In this document: positions 1 to 7,896 of the stretch, piece by piece | How positions within the stretch are numbered: the first letter of the stretch is position 1 | Layout of the letters: every line of letters begins with the position of its first letter | Assembly: GCA_045612485.1 (NCBI GenBank) | Contig: JAZKZE010000063.1 | Span: forward strand, 1 to 29,998 | DNA: 29,998 nt | Direction of reading: 5' to 3' | DNA from: RGIG5327 sp045612485 | GTDB taxonomy: Bacteria > Verrucomicrobiota > Lentisphaeria > Victivallales > UBA1829 | Notes under the pieces: generated by a model | Told to the model about the DNA's origin: nothing | Databases searched by the model: none | What the model saw: only the letters and a program-made list of their open reading frames with translations | Made by a program: the position numbers and the translations under genes

Positions 1-1296
1 GGTGCCAGCTGTAAAAAAGGAGAATTTCAGCGGAAAGCAGCTTATCCATTGTTCGGATTTGTATTATTTGGCATTATTTTGCTGGCAAGCGATTTTTATT
101 TTTTTCTGCAAATCGACCAACGTCGATCTGAACTTGCCAAAATTACTCAATGCGGTATCGGGGCTGTGGATTGGCAAAAGCGCAACGAAAGCGGCTATTC
201 TATCAACAAAGAGCCATTGAAAAGTTTCTGCAAAGTCAATATAAAAATTGATATGGAGAAATATCAAACTCCGAAAGAAGTAGAAAAATATCTTGCTGAA
301 CTCCGTAAAACGCAAGCTGATAAATTTATTGCCATAGATAAACTGCTTGAAGTTAAACCGCAGAGAATTTCTTATACCTGGGTCGCGCCCGGGGAAACTC
401 CTGCCGCCTTGCCGCTGCCTGATATCCCATGTTTCCGCACCGCCGCAAATTTGCGGATATTGGAAATGCGAGTCAATGCCGCAGACAAAAATGTGATTGC
501 AAAATGCAATCAGGATTTATTGCAATTCCGTGAATGGTGTTTGCATAACGAAACTCTGATTGGTAAACTGGTCGCCGGAGCTGTGGATAATCGCCGTTTA
601 TACGCATTGAGTTATGCGATGGCAAGCTGTGTTTACAGCAAAGACGAAATGATAAAACTCATTGGAAAATCCCCCGATTGGAGCAAGCAATATTCCGAAA
701 CATTTGCCAGCGAACACGCCATATCGGAAGATTGTGTAAATCGCCTTAAGAATGCATCAGCAGAGGATATCCAAAGTTTGAAAATTCCCTCCTCACCAAA
801 AATGTTTTGGAAATTTTATCAAAAATTTGCTCCATTGTTTGTAAAAATGAATATCAAACGGGATTATCTTTTTATTTTGAATTATTATCTGAAAATCAAC
901 TCACTGCTTTACCGGGATGATCTTTCCGGTCTGGGAAAGAGAAAATTGGCATATTTGAATAAAGATCATCTTGAAATAGAATGTTTTATATCTTCAGCGG
1001 TTGCGATTCCGGATTTAAGCAATCTTCTGGTGCGGCTCGACCGGACGTGCGATGTTCGCCAGATGGCACTTCTTGCCGCCGAGGTTATGGAATACCGCAA
1101 ACAACACGGAAAACTCCCGGAAAATCTCTCATTTCTCCCACAGATACCGCTGGCAAAGTTGGATCACAAACCTTTGATGTATGAGAAAACACGGGAGGGT
1201 TTCCGGATTTTCAGCCGCACCGATAAAGGAGAAAAGCCCGATGAAAAAGATTGGCAATATTCTTATCATGTAAAGTTTCTGACCCGGCAAAAATAA
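1..1296 (+). CDS. membrane-anchored protein of unknown function, 5' end missing
   Basis: The frame is open from the first base of the window to the stop at 1294-1296, so the gene begins outside. A TTG at 49 could be read as a start, but no ribosome binding site sits in front of it and the frame is already open upstream, so I treat the gene as partial. One hydrophobic segment (codons about 17-38, with FVLFGIILLAS) looks like a membrane anchor; the remaining ~390 residues are soluble and mostly helical. The last ~70 residues (EVMEYRKQHGKLPENL, then HKPLMYEKTREGFRIFS) resemble a C-terminal module common in Planctomycetes and Lentisphaerae proteins, of the type 'ERYRxxHGxxPesLdxL...GkpxxYxxxxdGfxxYS'. 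Function is unknown; I recognise no enzyme motif. It is convergent with the DUF4838 gene downstream. Confidence 0.7.
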   Translation, partial: GASCKKGEFQRKAAYPLFGFVLFGIILLASDFYFFLQIDQRRSELAKITQCGIGAVDWQKRNESGYSINKEPLKSFCKVNIKIDMEKYQTPKEVEKYLAELRKTQADKFIAIDKLLEVKPQRISYTWVAPGETPAALPLPDIPCFRTAANLRILEMRVNAADKNVIAKCNQDLLQFREWCLHNETLIGKLVAGAVDNRRLYALSYAMASCVYSKDEMIKLIGKSPDWSKQYSETFASEHAISEDCVNRLKNASAEDIQSLKIPSSPKMFWKFYQKFAPLFVKMNIKRDYLFILNYYLKINSLLYRDDLSGLGKRKLAYLNKDHLEIECFISSAVAIPDLSNLLVRLDRTCDVRQMALLAAEVMEYRKQHGKLPENLSFLPQIPLAKLDHKPLMYEKTREGFRIFSRTDKGEKPDEKDWQYSYHVKFLTRQK

Positions 1297-1335
1297 ACCG
1301 TAATTGCCATTCCTTTCAGGAAAAACAATTACGGT
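1290..1335 (-). terminator. intrinsic terminator of the LacI/pseudopilin/DUF4838 operon
   Basis: Perfect 10-bp arms ACCGTAATTG (1297-1306) and CAATTACGGT (1326-1335) enclose a 19-nt loop. On the minus strand the stem is followed by TTTATTTTTG, a good U-tract, so it fits the operon ending at 1366. The plus side lacks a T-run, but the hairpin may also help end the gene stopping at 1296. Confidence 0.75.
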
Positions 1336-1365
1336 AAATACAATCAGACAACAGTCCCGTTTTCC

Positions 1366-4300
1366 TTATTCAGGAATAGGGGTCACATATACATCATCCA
1401 GATCAAGGACGCTGTCCTTATTGACAAAGAAACGCACCGCAACTCTTTCTGTGGGAACTCCCGCTTTGGTCGTTTCCAGAAAATGGGTCTCCCATTTTTC
1501 TGTAAGGGGGATACTTTTCACCTTGGTAGTCTTTACCAGATGCTGATAGCCTCTGCCTGTGGGACTGTTCCTGTAACTCCCCACCCAGAGACGGACACTT
1601 CCTTTACCTTTCACACGGAAAGAAAGTTTGAGTTTGCCTTTGTCGGAAGAAACAAAATACTGGGCGATATATCCTTTTTCCAGACGGATGTAACTGTCCG
1701 AAGGATCTTTTTCATTCCATTTTGTCATGCCCACACTTTTTTCACCTACTGTCCAGAATTTGGGAACAAGGTGATCTTTATCCTCAAATTTCCAGGTTCC
1801 GCTTCTGTTGTAACGGGCGTAACCAATGATCTTGGAATCCGGCACAAGTACATTGAAAGAAGCGTTTTTCCAACTGGAGGTATCTATATTCTGCTTGACG
1901 CCGGATGCCCGTTTTTCTGCAAATTTGATATTGACAAAATTGCCCACACCGTGGAAGGCTCCGTTACTGCAGGAGGAGCTTTCCACATTGGGGGAGTGTT
2001 TGTATCCATCCGTAATGGTACTGTTTTTTCTCGCTCTTGCTACATTGAGTTTCCAGGTGGAGCCGGGATAACATTTCATGCCGATCTCAGTGGCGGGAAT
2101 GGCGATTTCCAGTATCCAGCGGTCTTTCAGGATCTTTGTGGCAAATTTTGCCGTTGTCTTGAAAGATTCATCCCGCTGGGCAAAGGATTTATGGAAAGCG
2201 GAAATGACCTCGCCATAGGGATTTATGGCAAGGTGATAATATTTCTGTGCCATATCCGGGTAATTGTAGAAGAGTTCAATGTGTTCGCCAAGTTTTCCCC
2301 AGGCACCTTTGATGTCTTTGCCGGCAATCATTTTATCCGGATGAGGTTCAATGCACTCTACTGCAATGTAGAGGGTATCGGTATCATAGCAGAGTTTCAC
2401 GCTGGAAGGCTGGATCTTAGCTGTCTTTTTTGTATGTCCGCCGGGTTTGAAGTTGGCAAGAGTATCGGCGTTTTTCCAGTCACTTTCATCAAGAATGCCG
2501 TCGATTTTTATGGGGCTGGTTCTCTTGTAGATGGTGATCTCACGGAAATTTTTTAAGTAATCTTTTCTTGTCCGCAGCCAGGTACGTTCAAAAATATCCT
2601 TTGCCTGTAAAATATGTTTCAGACTTCTGGGATCTTTGTCTGTTTTTGCGGCGGCAACGGCTTTATCCATCAGGGAAACAAGTTTCTCTTCACTTCCTGC
2701 CGCATCCAGCATCCTGCCCAGAGGTGCACCCTGACCCCAGCCCATACAGCCGGGAGATTCAAGGAAAAGTTTTGTCTGATATTTTCTGAACTCTTTATAA
2801 CCGCCTTCCCATGCTTTACCGTAGTAGAGAGAATTGGCTTCTTCATAGAGTTTATCAAAATCCTGACTGATATCCCAGAGGAACTGGGCGGAAAGGTAGG
2901 CAGTCTGCCACATGGCATTATAGTGATAATTTTTTCCGTAATGGGGAGGATTTTTTCTTGCCCAGCTGAAATATTCAGGGTAGGGGGACCAGATACAGAA
3001 GAACGTTCCGTTAAGCCCGATGGAAGGATAACTTTTCAGGTTCTGATAGAGGATTTTTTCCGCAGGGAGGAAATTGCCGCCTACTGCACCGTCTGTACCG
3101 ATCTCATCTCTATTGATCACAAAAGGATGCCCCACTTTTTTCCATGCTTCCAGAATCTTGACAAATTCCTGATTGATGAGACACTTTTTATCGGTAATGG
3201 TATGTTTCCAGCACTGATTGTTATAGGAAATAATTACACGCAGACGGGGATCCACTTTGACCTTTGTAGGAGGATTGCAGAAGAAATATGCCCAGCCGCC
3301 AAGTTTGGCAGAAGGAAGTTTTTTCCAGACCCTGTTGGCAATTTCCGTTACAGTGTACCAGTAACGGTTGCCGTAAGCGTCTTTGGTTCCCTTCTGTTTG
3401 GGATCATCCAGTTTTTTACAGTTTTCACACTGGCACCAGATGGGGGTATCGTTATTTCCTATGGTTATATAGGCATCTTCCATGGCATATTTTTCATTGA
3501 GTCTTTCATAAAGGTTCTTTGCCATAAGGTCGAGCAGGGCCGGATTGCTGATACAGGGATTGGGGCAGACGCCGCTTTTGATAAAGACCCTTTTGCCATT
3601 GATAAGGGGGTAATATTCCGGGTGTTCCTTATAGAGTTTTTCCGATGCTTTTGCACCCTGCCAGCCGGTCATCATATCGGTGAAGATATGGGAGTTGCCC
3701 GGATTGATGTTTCTTTTGGCTGCAACAGATTCAAATTTATCTGCAAGGCGGGTACGTTTGCCATTTTTATCCGCAAAAGTTCTTGCTCCGGCGTAGGGGA
3801 AAAGATTGTTTCTTGCAAGGAAAGTACTTCCGTTGATCTCTGCCCTTCCGGAAAGTTCCGTGGCACACTGATAGGTACGGGAACGCATATAAGGATTCCG
3901 GATAATGTTCTGTTCCGGAATGGAAATGGACTTGCGGGAGGGATAATAGGTGCCGTCTTCGCCGGGAGCAAGAAAACGTACTCCGGCATATTTTTTCAAT
4001 ATCTCATAACAGCCGTATAATGCCCCCCGGGGATTCTGCCCGATGATACAGACCATATTTTTTTTCACGGCAAGAGCAAAACCATCTTCTTTCAGTTTTT
4101 TTGCATCAATACCGGAAATTTTCAGAAGGTCTTTATCAGCAAGTGTTCCGATAAAAATATTATTTGCATTTTTCACAGCCTCATTTTTTACCGGGATCTT
4201 TGCAGATGTCACTTTTTCTGTAAAAAGAGATAGTTCCTTTGCTCCGTGGGCAACAGGAAGAGGAGCATCCTTTTTTATCACGATGCTGCATTGACTTTTA

Positions 4301-4386
4301 CCATCTTTTGTGAGTTGGAAATCTGCGGAACAGGTAAAGGAAGCAAGCAGAACCGCCGTGAAAAGAATAATACTTTTGCTACTCAT
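1366..4386 (-). CDS. secreted DUF4838 glycosidase-like protein with CBM9-like domain
   Basis: 1006 residues. A signal peptide covers residues 1-21 (cut after TCSA). Residues ~22-180 resemble the beta-alpha domain found in front of GH67/GH20 barrels. A DUF4838 region follows, roughly 200-620, with the family's Cys cluster CQCENCKKL and barrel-like strands GGWAYFF and VIISYNN. Residues ~640-845 look like a CBM9/DOMON-type beta sandwich (PIKIDGILDESDWKNA, LYIAVECIEPHP, EHIELFYNYP), and the last ~150 residues like a second carbohydrate-binding sandwich. DUF4838 proteins are assumed to be glycoside hydrolases of GH20/GH67-like fold, but substrate and catalytic residues cannot be assigned here. The start ATG has AAGGA about eight bases upstream. 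It lies 34 bp after the pseudopilin gene and is the last gene of the LacI operon. The role in extracellular glycan breakdown is inferred. Confidence 0.85.
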   Translation of the reverse strand: MSSKSIILFTAVLLASFTCSADFQLTKDGKSQCSIVIKKDAPLPVAHGAKELSLFTEKVTSAKIPVKNEAVKNANNIFIGTLADKDLLKISGIDAKKLKEDGFALAVKKNMVCIIGQNPRGALYGCYEILKKYAGVRFLAPGEDGTYYPSRKSISIPEQNIIRNPYMRSRTYQCATELSGRAEINGSTFLARNNLFPYAGARTFADKNGKRTRLADKFESVAAKRNINPGNSHIFTDMMTGWQGAKASEKLYKEHPEYYPLINGKRVFIKSGVCPNPCISNPALLDLMAKNLYERLNEKYAMEDAYITIGNNDTPIWCQCENCKKLDDPKQKGTKDAYGNRYWYTVTEIANRVWKKLPSAKLGGWAYFFCNPPTKVKVDPRLRVIISYNNQCWKHTITDKKCLINQEFVKILEAWKKVGHPFVINRDEIGTDGAVGGNFLPAEKILYQNLKSYPSIGLNGTFFCIWSPYPEYFSWARKNPPHYGKNYHYNAMWQTAYLSAQFLWDISQDFDKLYEEANSLYYGKAWEGGYKEFRKYQTKLFLESPGCMGWGQGAPLGRMLDAAGSEEKLVSLMDKAVAAAKTDKDPRSLKHILQAKDIFERTWLRTRKDYLKNFREITIYKRTSPIKIDGILDESDWKNADTLANFKPGGHTKKTAKIQPSSVKLCYDTDTLYIAVECIEPHPDKMIAGKDIKGAWGKLGEHIELFYNYPDMAQKYYHLAINPYGEVISAFHKSFAQRDESFKTTAKFATKILKDRWILEIAIPATEIGMKCYPGSTWKLNVARARKNSTITDGYKHSPNVESSSCSNGAFHGVGNFVNIKFAEKRASGVKQNIDTSSWKNASFNVLVPDSKIIGYARYNRSGTWKFEDKDHLVPKFWTVGEKSVGMTKWNEKDPSDSYIRLEKGYIAQYFVSSDKGKLKLSFRVKGKGSVRLWVGSYRNSPTGRGYQHLVKTTKVKSIPLTEKWETHFLETTKAGVPTERVAVRFFVNKDSVLDLDDVYVTPIPE

Positions 4387-4420
4387 GGTTTTTCCTTTTT
4401 ATATTTATTGTGGTAATTTT

Positions 4421-5149
4421 TCAATAGGGAAGTTTGAAGGGTTTCATGGAGGTATAAGAATTGTTGCCGCCAAGGGCTATATAGATCCTGGGATTGGCTA
4501 ATTCCGCTGTATTATGCATATATTTTCTGTCGCTGCGGGTTCTGAACCTTCCCACTGCCTGAAGTTTCAGCATATCCACATGGCCGTCAACATATATAGT
4601 CGTACTCTTGTTGTCGTGGGGGAATGCGGGAGTACCAAAAAGACATTCCGCGTCATTCACCCAGGCAAGTTCGGTTGTGGCAACAGGCATGGTGGAAGGT
4701 TTGAAGCCGCACCAGGAAACACCGGAAGTCCAGCCGAACGTGGCGGTATATTTTTTATTAAGAGAGTCACTTTTGTAAGCAAGGTTTCTGCAAATGATTT
4801 CTGTGAAACAAAATTTCGACCATTTGGTCTGACTGGCAACATCCCGCATTTCCGAACAGGAAAATACTTTCTGATTCTTTTCATTGATGTAGCCCAGAGT
4901 TTCCAGATAACCGGTGGTCTGTATTTTTCCATAAAGGGCATACTGGGAGGAAAAAGTCCAGCCTTTACAGTCATCCGCATAAAAAGTCATGATCATGGGG
5001 ACTTGTTTACGGTTGTTGACACAGGCGATCCCTCTTGCTGTGGCTCTGGCTTTTGTCAATGCCGGAAGGAGCATCCCGGCAAGAATGGCGATGATAGCAA
5101 TAACGACCAACAATTCAATCAGTGTAAACGGTTGTTTTTTTCTTTTCAT
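4421..5149 (-). CDS. pseudopilin-type protein (prepilin N-terminal domain, H-X9-DG)
   Basis: 242 residues. The N-terminus MKRKKQPFTLIELLVVIAII is the type IV pilin/type II secretion signal: a short basic leader, Phe at +1, Glu at +5 and one long hydrophobic helix. The usual Gly at -1 is replaced by Pro. The globular part ends with an H-X9-DG motif (H in FPHDN, then YVDGHV), typical of the large pseudopilin families of PVC bacteria. The start has a GAAAGAGAG purine tract upstream. It begins 18 bp after the LacI gene and is followed 34 bp later by the DUF4838 gene, so it is the middle gene of an operon. Pseudopilins either build a secretion pseudopilus or sit in the inner membrane; which applies here is unknown. 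Confidence 0.9.
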   Translation of the reverse strand: MKRKKQPFTLIELLVVIAIIAILAGMLLPALTKARATARGIACVNNRKQVPMIMTFYADDCKGWTFSSQYALYGKIQTTGYLETLGYINEKNQKVFSCSEMRDVASQTKWSKFCFTEIICRNLAYKSDSLNKKYTATFGWTSGVSWCGFKPSTMPVATTELAWVNDAECLFGTPAFPHDNKSTTIYVDGHVDMLKLQAVGRFRTRSDRKYMHNTAELANPRIYIALGGNNSYTSMKPFKLPY

Positions 5150-5167
5150 TTTTTACTCTCTTTCATG

Positions 5168-6190
5168 TTATATGTTATTAAAATCGTAAACAGATTCCCT
5201 TTCGATGATCTTCGGACGGGTATGATATACATTGTATTCATCCGCAGTTGTTTCCATTTCTTCTTTCAGTATCAGTCTGATAAGCAGACTGCCGTAATCC
5301 GGAAGAAACTCTTCCACTGTGGTCAATGGGACAAATGTATATCTGGCAATATCCATATTGCCGATTCCTGTAACGGAAAAATCTTCAGGTATGCGTAATT
5401 TTCTGCTCCATGCAAGTTTCTGTGCTTTCGCCGCAATGGAGTCCGCCGCAGTGATAAGGGCTGTCGGTCTTTCTTTTTCCGGCAGGGCAAGGATCTTATT
5501 TATCTCTTCTTCCGTATCTCCCTGATCACTGATCCAGTGCTGTTCAATTTTCAAACCACATTCTTTCATTCCCTGAAAATATCCGGTACGGCGGTCTTTG
5601 GCATAATGAAATGCATGGGGAACTCCCAGAAAACCGATCCTGCGGTGCCCTTTTTCAAAAAGATAATGCACCATGGAAGAGGTCGTTGCAATATTATCCA
5701 CATTCACCGCCGGGAAATTTCTGTGTCCGTGCTCAAAAGCAAAAACAAGATCAAAAGAATATTTTTCCGCAAGTTGAGCGGTTTTTTCCCTTATATCATG
5801 GGGCGTACTTAAAGAAATGACTTTGTTGATGCAGTTTTCCGCAATCAGGTGGAAGGAGCTTTCCAGATCTTTATGGGCAAAAATCTTTATGCTGTAACTG
5901 CGGAAGGAGGCTTCTGTTATGATCCCGGAAATGATTTTTGTAAGGGGGGTGACATTATGGATCTCTTCAAAATCCACGATCAACCCTATCGTATTTACTT
6001 TTCCCGTACGGGTCGCTGAAGCAAGCAGATTGCGTCTGTAACCAAGTTTCTGTGCATTATGCAGGATCCTTTCCCTGGTCTCCGGTTTGATCGCTTTGCC
6101 CCGGGGATGATCATTCAATACCCAGGAAACGCTGCAAGCGGAAACTTCCGCAGCGACGGCAACATCATAAATAGTAATTTTTTTTGCCAT
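5168..6190 (-). CDS. LacI/GalR family transcriptional regulator
   Basis: 340 residues from ATG 6190, which has GGAG seven bases upstream; an in-frame extension to 6259 would run through the promoter and operator and is rejected. Residues ~5-24 (ITIYDVAVAAEVSACSVSWV) are the helix-turn-helix, followed by VLNDHP, the ERILHNAQKLGY stretch and the hinge helix NLLASA. Residues ~60-335 form a periplasmic-binding-protein-like sugar domain (NTIGLIVDF, GHRRIGFLGVPHAF, PTALITAADSIAA). It heads an operon with a pseudopilin and a DUF4838 protein. The central-CG palindrome 20 bp upstream (6210-6229) is of the type LacI proteins bind, so autoregulated control of the operon by a sugar is a reasonable inference. 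The effector is unknown. Confidence 0.95.
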   Translation of the reverse strand: MAKKITIYDVAVAAEVSACSVSWVLNDHPRGKAIKPETRERILHNAQKLGYRRNLLASATRTGKVNTIGLIVDFEEIHNVTPLTKIISGIITEASFRSYSIKIFAHKDLESSFHLIAENCINKVISLSTPHDIREKTAQLAEKYSFDLVFAFEHGHRNFPAVNVDNIATTSSMVHYLFEKGHRRIGFLGVPHAFHYAKDRRTGYFQGMKECGLKIEQHWISDQGDTEEEINKILALPEKERPTALITAADSIAAKAQKLAWSRKLRIPEDFSVTGIGNMDIARYTFVPLTTVEEFLPDYGSLLIRLILKEEMETTADEYNVYHTRPKIIERESVYDFNNI

Positions 6191-6209
6191 GATTTTTCTC
6201 CGGATATTG

Positions 6210-6229
6210 TTATCTAATCGGTTAGATAA
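6210..6229 (-). promoter_or_regulatory. LacI-type operator
   Basis: TTATCTAATCGGTTAGATAA has 8-bp perfect arms (TTATCTAA/TTAGATAA) and a central CG, the classic shape of a LacI-family site. It lies directly downstream of the proposed -10 box and 20 bp before the lacI start, where a bound repressor would cover the transcription start. I saw no second copy in the window. Confidence 0.75.
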
Positions 6230-6231
6230 TA

Positions 6232-6259
6232 AATATACACCATTTTTACAGAAATACAA
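6232..6259 (-). promoter_or_regulatory. promoter of the LacI/pseudopilin/DUF4838 operon
   Basis: On the minus strand, TTGTAT (6259-6254) and TATATT (6237-6232) are 16 bp apart. Transcription would start inside the adjacent palindrome, so promoter and operator positions support each other. Confidence 0.55.
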
Positions 6260-6321
6260 GAGTGCTATTTAAAATATCCGTACAGGGGAAATATCTGAAA
6301 TCATTACAGGATAATCATTTC

Positions 6322-7503
6322 TCACGGCAGGAGCAGTTCCGCAGCCTGTTTGAACAGCAAAAGAGAGGGCATATAATTCACTCCGTCACCGATAGGGGCC
6401 CCGGTAAAGGGGTTAAGTTCCTGCGGAAGGGGACTGTCGTGATCCAGAAATGCCCGCATCCAGCGTTTCAGAAGGCGGTCTTTTTCATCACTTCTTCCAT
6501 ACTCCGGCAGCCACATTGTCGCCCGTAAAGCGGTAAGTGCCTGTGTATTGCTCCCCCAGCAGTTTTTCGGAAGTTCCTTTACAAAAGAGGGATCGGAAAT
6601 GGATACGGCAGGGAAGGGATATGGAGTACAGAATTCCTGCGGATCTTCAAAATATCTTTTATACTGCCTGTCAAATTCTGTTTGATCAACAACTTTATTC
6701 AGGTAGAGGCGGGAGATGTGTTCAGTACGGTATTTACGGAATTTGCCGGAGGAATCCACATCATAATAAAAATCATCTTCAGCATCGTAAAGATATTTTT
6801 TTATGGCATTTCCTGTGATTTCCGCCTGTTCCTGCCAGAACAGGGCATTTTGATCATCCCCCAGAAGGGCGGCGATCTCACTTAATGCCACTCTTGCCTG
6901 ATAACGCATGGCGGAAAGATCCGGGGCAAGAATAGGCAAACAGGGATTTTCCGGCATAAATTCCGCACCTTCCGGAATATTCCGCGGCAGATTCCCATCC
7001 ATGACCCGCGGGGAGTTATCGTGACCGGTATCATATTCACAGAACATTTCCACCAGCCCCAGATTTTTATGATCCCGGTATTGGCCGAGGAAGTGATCGA
7101 ATTTTGCCGCAGCATGATAGATCCTGCGGAACTCATTTTCCCCTTTATTCAATTTCCGTGCGATCTGGAAAGCACATCTTGCAAAAGGCCAGATATTCTG
7201 TATTTGTTTGTAACCGACTCTGCCGTCAGTCATCACTGCAACCGGAAAAAGTCCGTTTTCTTTCTGTTTTTCCATAAAAAGTTCAACAGCAGCCCACGCA
7301 CTTTCCGGAACAATATCTGCAAGCATATACCAATCCTGATTGTGTTCCATCCAGATCCCCGGATAACATGCCCCCACCAGCGGAATCGGGGTTTTATACC
7401 CGGGAAGAGTGTATAAACTGTCCTGTATTGCCTGCCGGATTTTTTCAAGTTTTTTCTGTATGACGGCAATATCCTTACTGCTGAAAGAACTTTCCGGGAT
7501 CAT
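6322..7503 (-). CDS. GH63/MGH1-like (alpha/alpha)6 glycosidase
   Basis: 393 residues, no signal peptide, so cytoplasmic. Motifs match the (alpha/alpha)6-barrel glycosidases of the GH63/GH37 and mannosylglycerate-hydrolase-like group: WMEHNQDWYM at 51-60 in the first part, DTGHDNSPR at about 158-166 (equivalent to the family's G-x-D-x-SPR motif carrying a catalytic acid), and NCWGSNTQALTAL near 330 (the WRGxxW/N-type helix). The substrate is probably a glucoside or mannoside of small size, but this is inference. The ATG has GGAGAGG about 8 bases upstream. It is shorter than full GH63 enzymes (usually 500-800 residues), consistent with a bare catalytic domain. It follows a 38-codon ORF by 140 bp and has its own promoter candidate (7579-7606). 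Confidence 0.8.
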   Translation of the reverse strand: MIPESSFSSKDIAVIQKKLEKIRQAIQDSLYTLPGYKTPIPLVGACYPGIWMEHNQDWYMLADIVPESAWAAVELFMEKQKENGLFPVAVMTDGRVGYKQIQNIWPFARCAFQIARKLNKGENEFRRIYHAAAKFDHFLGQYRDHKNLGLVEMFCEYDTGHDNSPRVMDGNLPRNIPEGAEFMPENPCLPILAPDLSAMRYQARVALSEIAALLGDDQNALFWQEQAEITGNAIKKYLYDAEDDFYYDVDSSGKFRKYRTEHISRLYLNKVVDQTEFDRQYKRYFEDPQEFCTPYPFPAVSISDPSFVKELPKNCWGSNTQALTALRATMWLPEYGRSDEKDRLLKRWMRAFLDHDSPLPQELNPFTGAPIGDGVNYMPSLLLFKQAAELLLP

Positions 7504-7536
7504 GACACGGCCTCTCCTGTGTAAAAACTGTTTTCT

Positions 7537-7553
7537 GTCAGAATACCTCTGAC
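7537..7553. promoter_or_regulatory. inverted repeat in the leader of the GH63-like gene
   Basis: GTCAGA and TCTGAC are separated by ATACC. The repeat falls in the predicted ~70-nt leader between the promoter at 7579-7606 and the start at 7503. It may be an operator or a small RNA hairpin; its short arms keep confidence low. Confidence 0.3.
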
Positions 7554-7578
7554 GGATATGAAAAATATATTTCTTTCT

Positions 7579-7606
7579 AATATATACTGAAAACAGAATA
7601 TTGCAA
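7579..7606 (-). promoter_or_regulatory. promoter candidate for the GH63-like gene
   Basis: On the minus strand TTGCAA (7606-7601) is followed after 16 bp by TATATT (7584-7579). The surrounding DNA is very AT-rich, so chance matches are possible. Confidence 0.4.
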
Positions 7607-7643
7607 TTTGCCGGAACTGAAAAAATATATTTTTAACAGCATC

Positions 7644-7760
7644 TCAATCCAGCGGCAGTTTCAACTGTTCCCACTGGACGGGTTTCTGAATGACTGTTGC
7701 TTTCTTTATTTCTTTCTGATTTTTTCTGCAAAAAAGTTTCATAAATAATTTTTTCCACAT
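7644..7760 (-). CDS. small basic ORF of 38 residues, unknown function
   Basis: Starting at the ATG at 7760, the minus strand encodes 38 residues beginning MWKKLFMKLFCRKNQKE and ending QWEQLKLPLD before TGA. The start has AGAGAGG seven bases upstream, a site as good as those of the neighbouring real genes. The N-terminal half is very basic with a hydrophobic-basic pattern; the C-terminal half is more neutral and proline-containing. There is no clear signal peptide or full membrane segment. It lies between the divergent WYL regulator and the GH63-like gene, on the same strand as the latter. It could be a small regulatory or membrane-associated protein, or a leader peptide for the downstream gene. 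I do not recognise the family. Confidence 0.5.
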   Translation of the reverse strand: MWKKLFMKLFCRKNQKEIKKATVIQKPVQWEQLKLPLD

Positions 7761-7788
7761 AATTGCCTCTCTTTTCTTTTGCCGGGGG

Positions 7789-7817
7789 TTGATTTTTATC
7801 TCTGAAAATAATATATT
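7789..7817 (+). promoter_or_regulatory. promoter of the WYL regulator
   Basis: TTGATT (7789-7794), a 17-bp spacer and TATATT (7812-7817) form a good sigma-70-type promoter, leaving a leader of about 73 nt before the ATG at 7897. It lies in the 136-bp divergent region shared with the small minus-strand ORF. Confidence 0.6.
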
Positions 7818-7896
7818 ACACGGGAGTGGACATTTTACGTCCTTTTGATTTTTATGTGCTTCAAAAAAAGTGATTTTTTTCAGGGGAGAAGAGATT

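Noticed and set aside
17..50. AAGGAG at 17-22 as ribosome binding site for a TTG start at 49
   Set aside because: The distance is 26 bases, far too long, and the frame is already open to the window edge; the gene is treated as 5'-truncated.
2614..4020. 468-codon open frame on the plus strand opposite the DUF4838 gene
   Set aside because: It mirrors a well-supported gene; its product has no recognisable family pattern and no ribosome binding site. The codon bias of this genome keeps the opposite strand free of stops.
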